Shown here one piece after another: positions 49,923-50,305 of a DNA stretch of 50,305 nucleotides. The notes beneath the pieces were generated by a model. That model was not told where the DNA came from and made no database searches. It saw only the letters and a program-made list of their open reading frames with translations. Source of the stretch: Nocardioides luteus (GTDB lineage Bacteria > Actinomycetota > Actinomycetes > Propionibacteriales > Nocardioidaceae). Each line of letters begins with the position of its first letter. The stretch's first letter is position 1. The stretch lies in contig NZ_JZDQ02000041.1 of NCBI RefSeq assembly GCF_000960475.2, positions 1 to 50,305 on the forward strand. Direction: 5' to 3'. The translations under genes were made by a program, and so were the position numbers.

Positions 49923-50297
49923 ATGACCATCGTCATCGCCTACGCCGACACCCCGCCCGGACACGCCGCCGTCACGGCCGCGGTCGCCGAGTCCCGAGAG
50001 GGCGAGAAGGTCGTCATCGTGCCCGCCGTACGCGGCGAGCGGGTCCCCGAGGTCGCAGAGGTCGAGACCCGGTGGCCAGACCTCGTGGGCCGCGTCGAGG
50101 TCGAACGCGGAGACCTGGGTGACCCCAGCGACACCGTCATCCAGGTCTCCCAGCGCCTCGACGCCCGCCTGATCGTCCTCGGTCTCCGGGCGCGTACGCC
50201 GGTCGGCAAGCTCGTCTTCGGCAGCACCGCCCAACGGATCCTGCTCGACGCCACCTGCCCGGTGCTCGCCGTCAAGCCGACCGTGGAGGGCCTCTAG
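49923..50297 (+). CDS. Universal stress protein family (UspA-like)
   Basis: A 124-aa single-domain Usp protein. It starts MTIVIAYADTPPGHAAV and has the nucleotide-binding signature GLRARTPVGKLVFGSTAQRIL, close to G-2X-G-9X-GS, and the C-terminal strand CPVLAVKP. AAAGGAA precedes the ATG. As the last visible gene of the prpF-tct operon it may sense ATP or AMP and tune transport, a pairing seen with other transporters, but this is inference. The gene is complete; only 8 bases follow. Confidence 0.9.
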   Translation: MTIVIAYADTPPGHAAVTAAVAESREGEKVVIVPAVRGERVPEVAEVETRWPDLVGRVEVERGDLGDPSDTVIQVSQRLDARLIVLGLRARTPVGKLVFGSTAQRILLDATCPVLAVKPTVEGL

Positions 50298-50305
50298 CGG
50301 GGGGG

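Overview
The window is high-GC DNA from an actinobacterium, most likely a member of the Nocardioidaceae (Nocardioides-like). The evidence is a FAS-II operon headed by a PucR-type regulator, a homodimeric-type aceE, DUF3145 and DUF3052 proteins, a 13E12-type HNH gene, many GTG starts and many starts that look leaderless. No organism name is given, so this is inference.

Left part (1-11.5 kb), core metabolism. An Arg/Gly-rich TPR protein and a DUF3145 protein lie on the plus strand. Facing them is the minus-strand block aceE, fasR-like PucR regulator, fabD, fabH, acpP, fabF, accD. This is the order of the Mycobacterium tuberculosis region aceE-Rv2242-fabD-acpM-kasA-kasB-accD6. In that genome the divergent neighbours of aceE are a DUF3052 gene and ahpE. 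Here those two genes (35.0 and 37.2 kb, plus strand) are about 23 kb away, so 11.6-34.9 kb looks like accessory DNA placed inside an old syntenic block.

Accessory part (11.6-34.9 kb). First come a PfkB sugar kinase and a minus-strand operon of a GCS2-type glutamate-cysteine ligase relative, an FAD oxidoreductase, a redoxin and an ECF sigma factor. Next are a siderophore-interacting protein under an apparent IdeR/DtxR box and a Cmx-type chloramphenicol efflux gene behind a leader peptide. Then follows a coherent locus for high-mannose N-glycans: an Endo H-like GH18 exported by Tat, an ABC importer (binding lipoprotein and two permeases, no ATPase gene), GH92 and GH38 alpha-mannosidases, a GH5 enzyme probably cleaving the Man-beta-1,4-GlcNAc core, a mannose-isomerase-like AGE protein and a LacI regulator with three AANCGNTT operators. 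The operon from the binding protein to GH38 is coupled by ATGA, GTGA or TGATG overlaps. A broken 13E12 HNH gene and a metallophosphoesterase close the region.

Right part (35-50.3 kb). This holds DUF3052, an acyl-CoA synthetase, ahpE, tRNA-Val(UAC), a TetR regulator, an ArsR regulator with a SulP-PhnA operon, a YnfM-like MFS gene divergent from a LysR gene, and a second LysR gene divergent from a PrpF-TctC-TctAB-Usp operon, probably for uptake and isomerisation of a tricarboxylic acid.

Three reading frames are broken: accD and the GH92 gene by single-base changes in short G/C runs, and the HNH gene by a frame break that may accompany a deletion. Notable sequence-level features are a palindromic insert within the GH92 frame, a cloverleaf-like palindrome at 31.7 kb, stem sequences shared between distant hairpins, and an unusually frequent palindrome CGTACG that appears to override codon preference.
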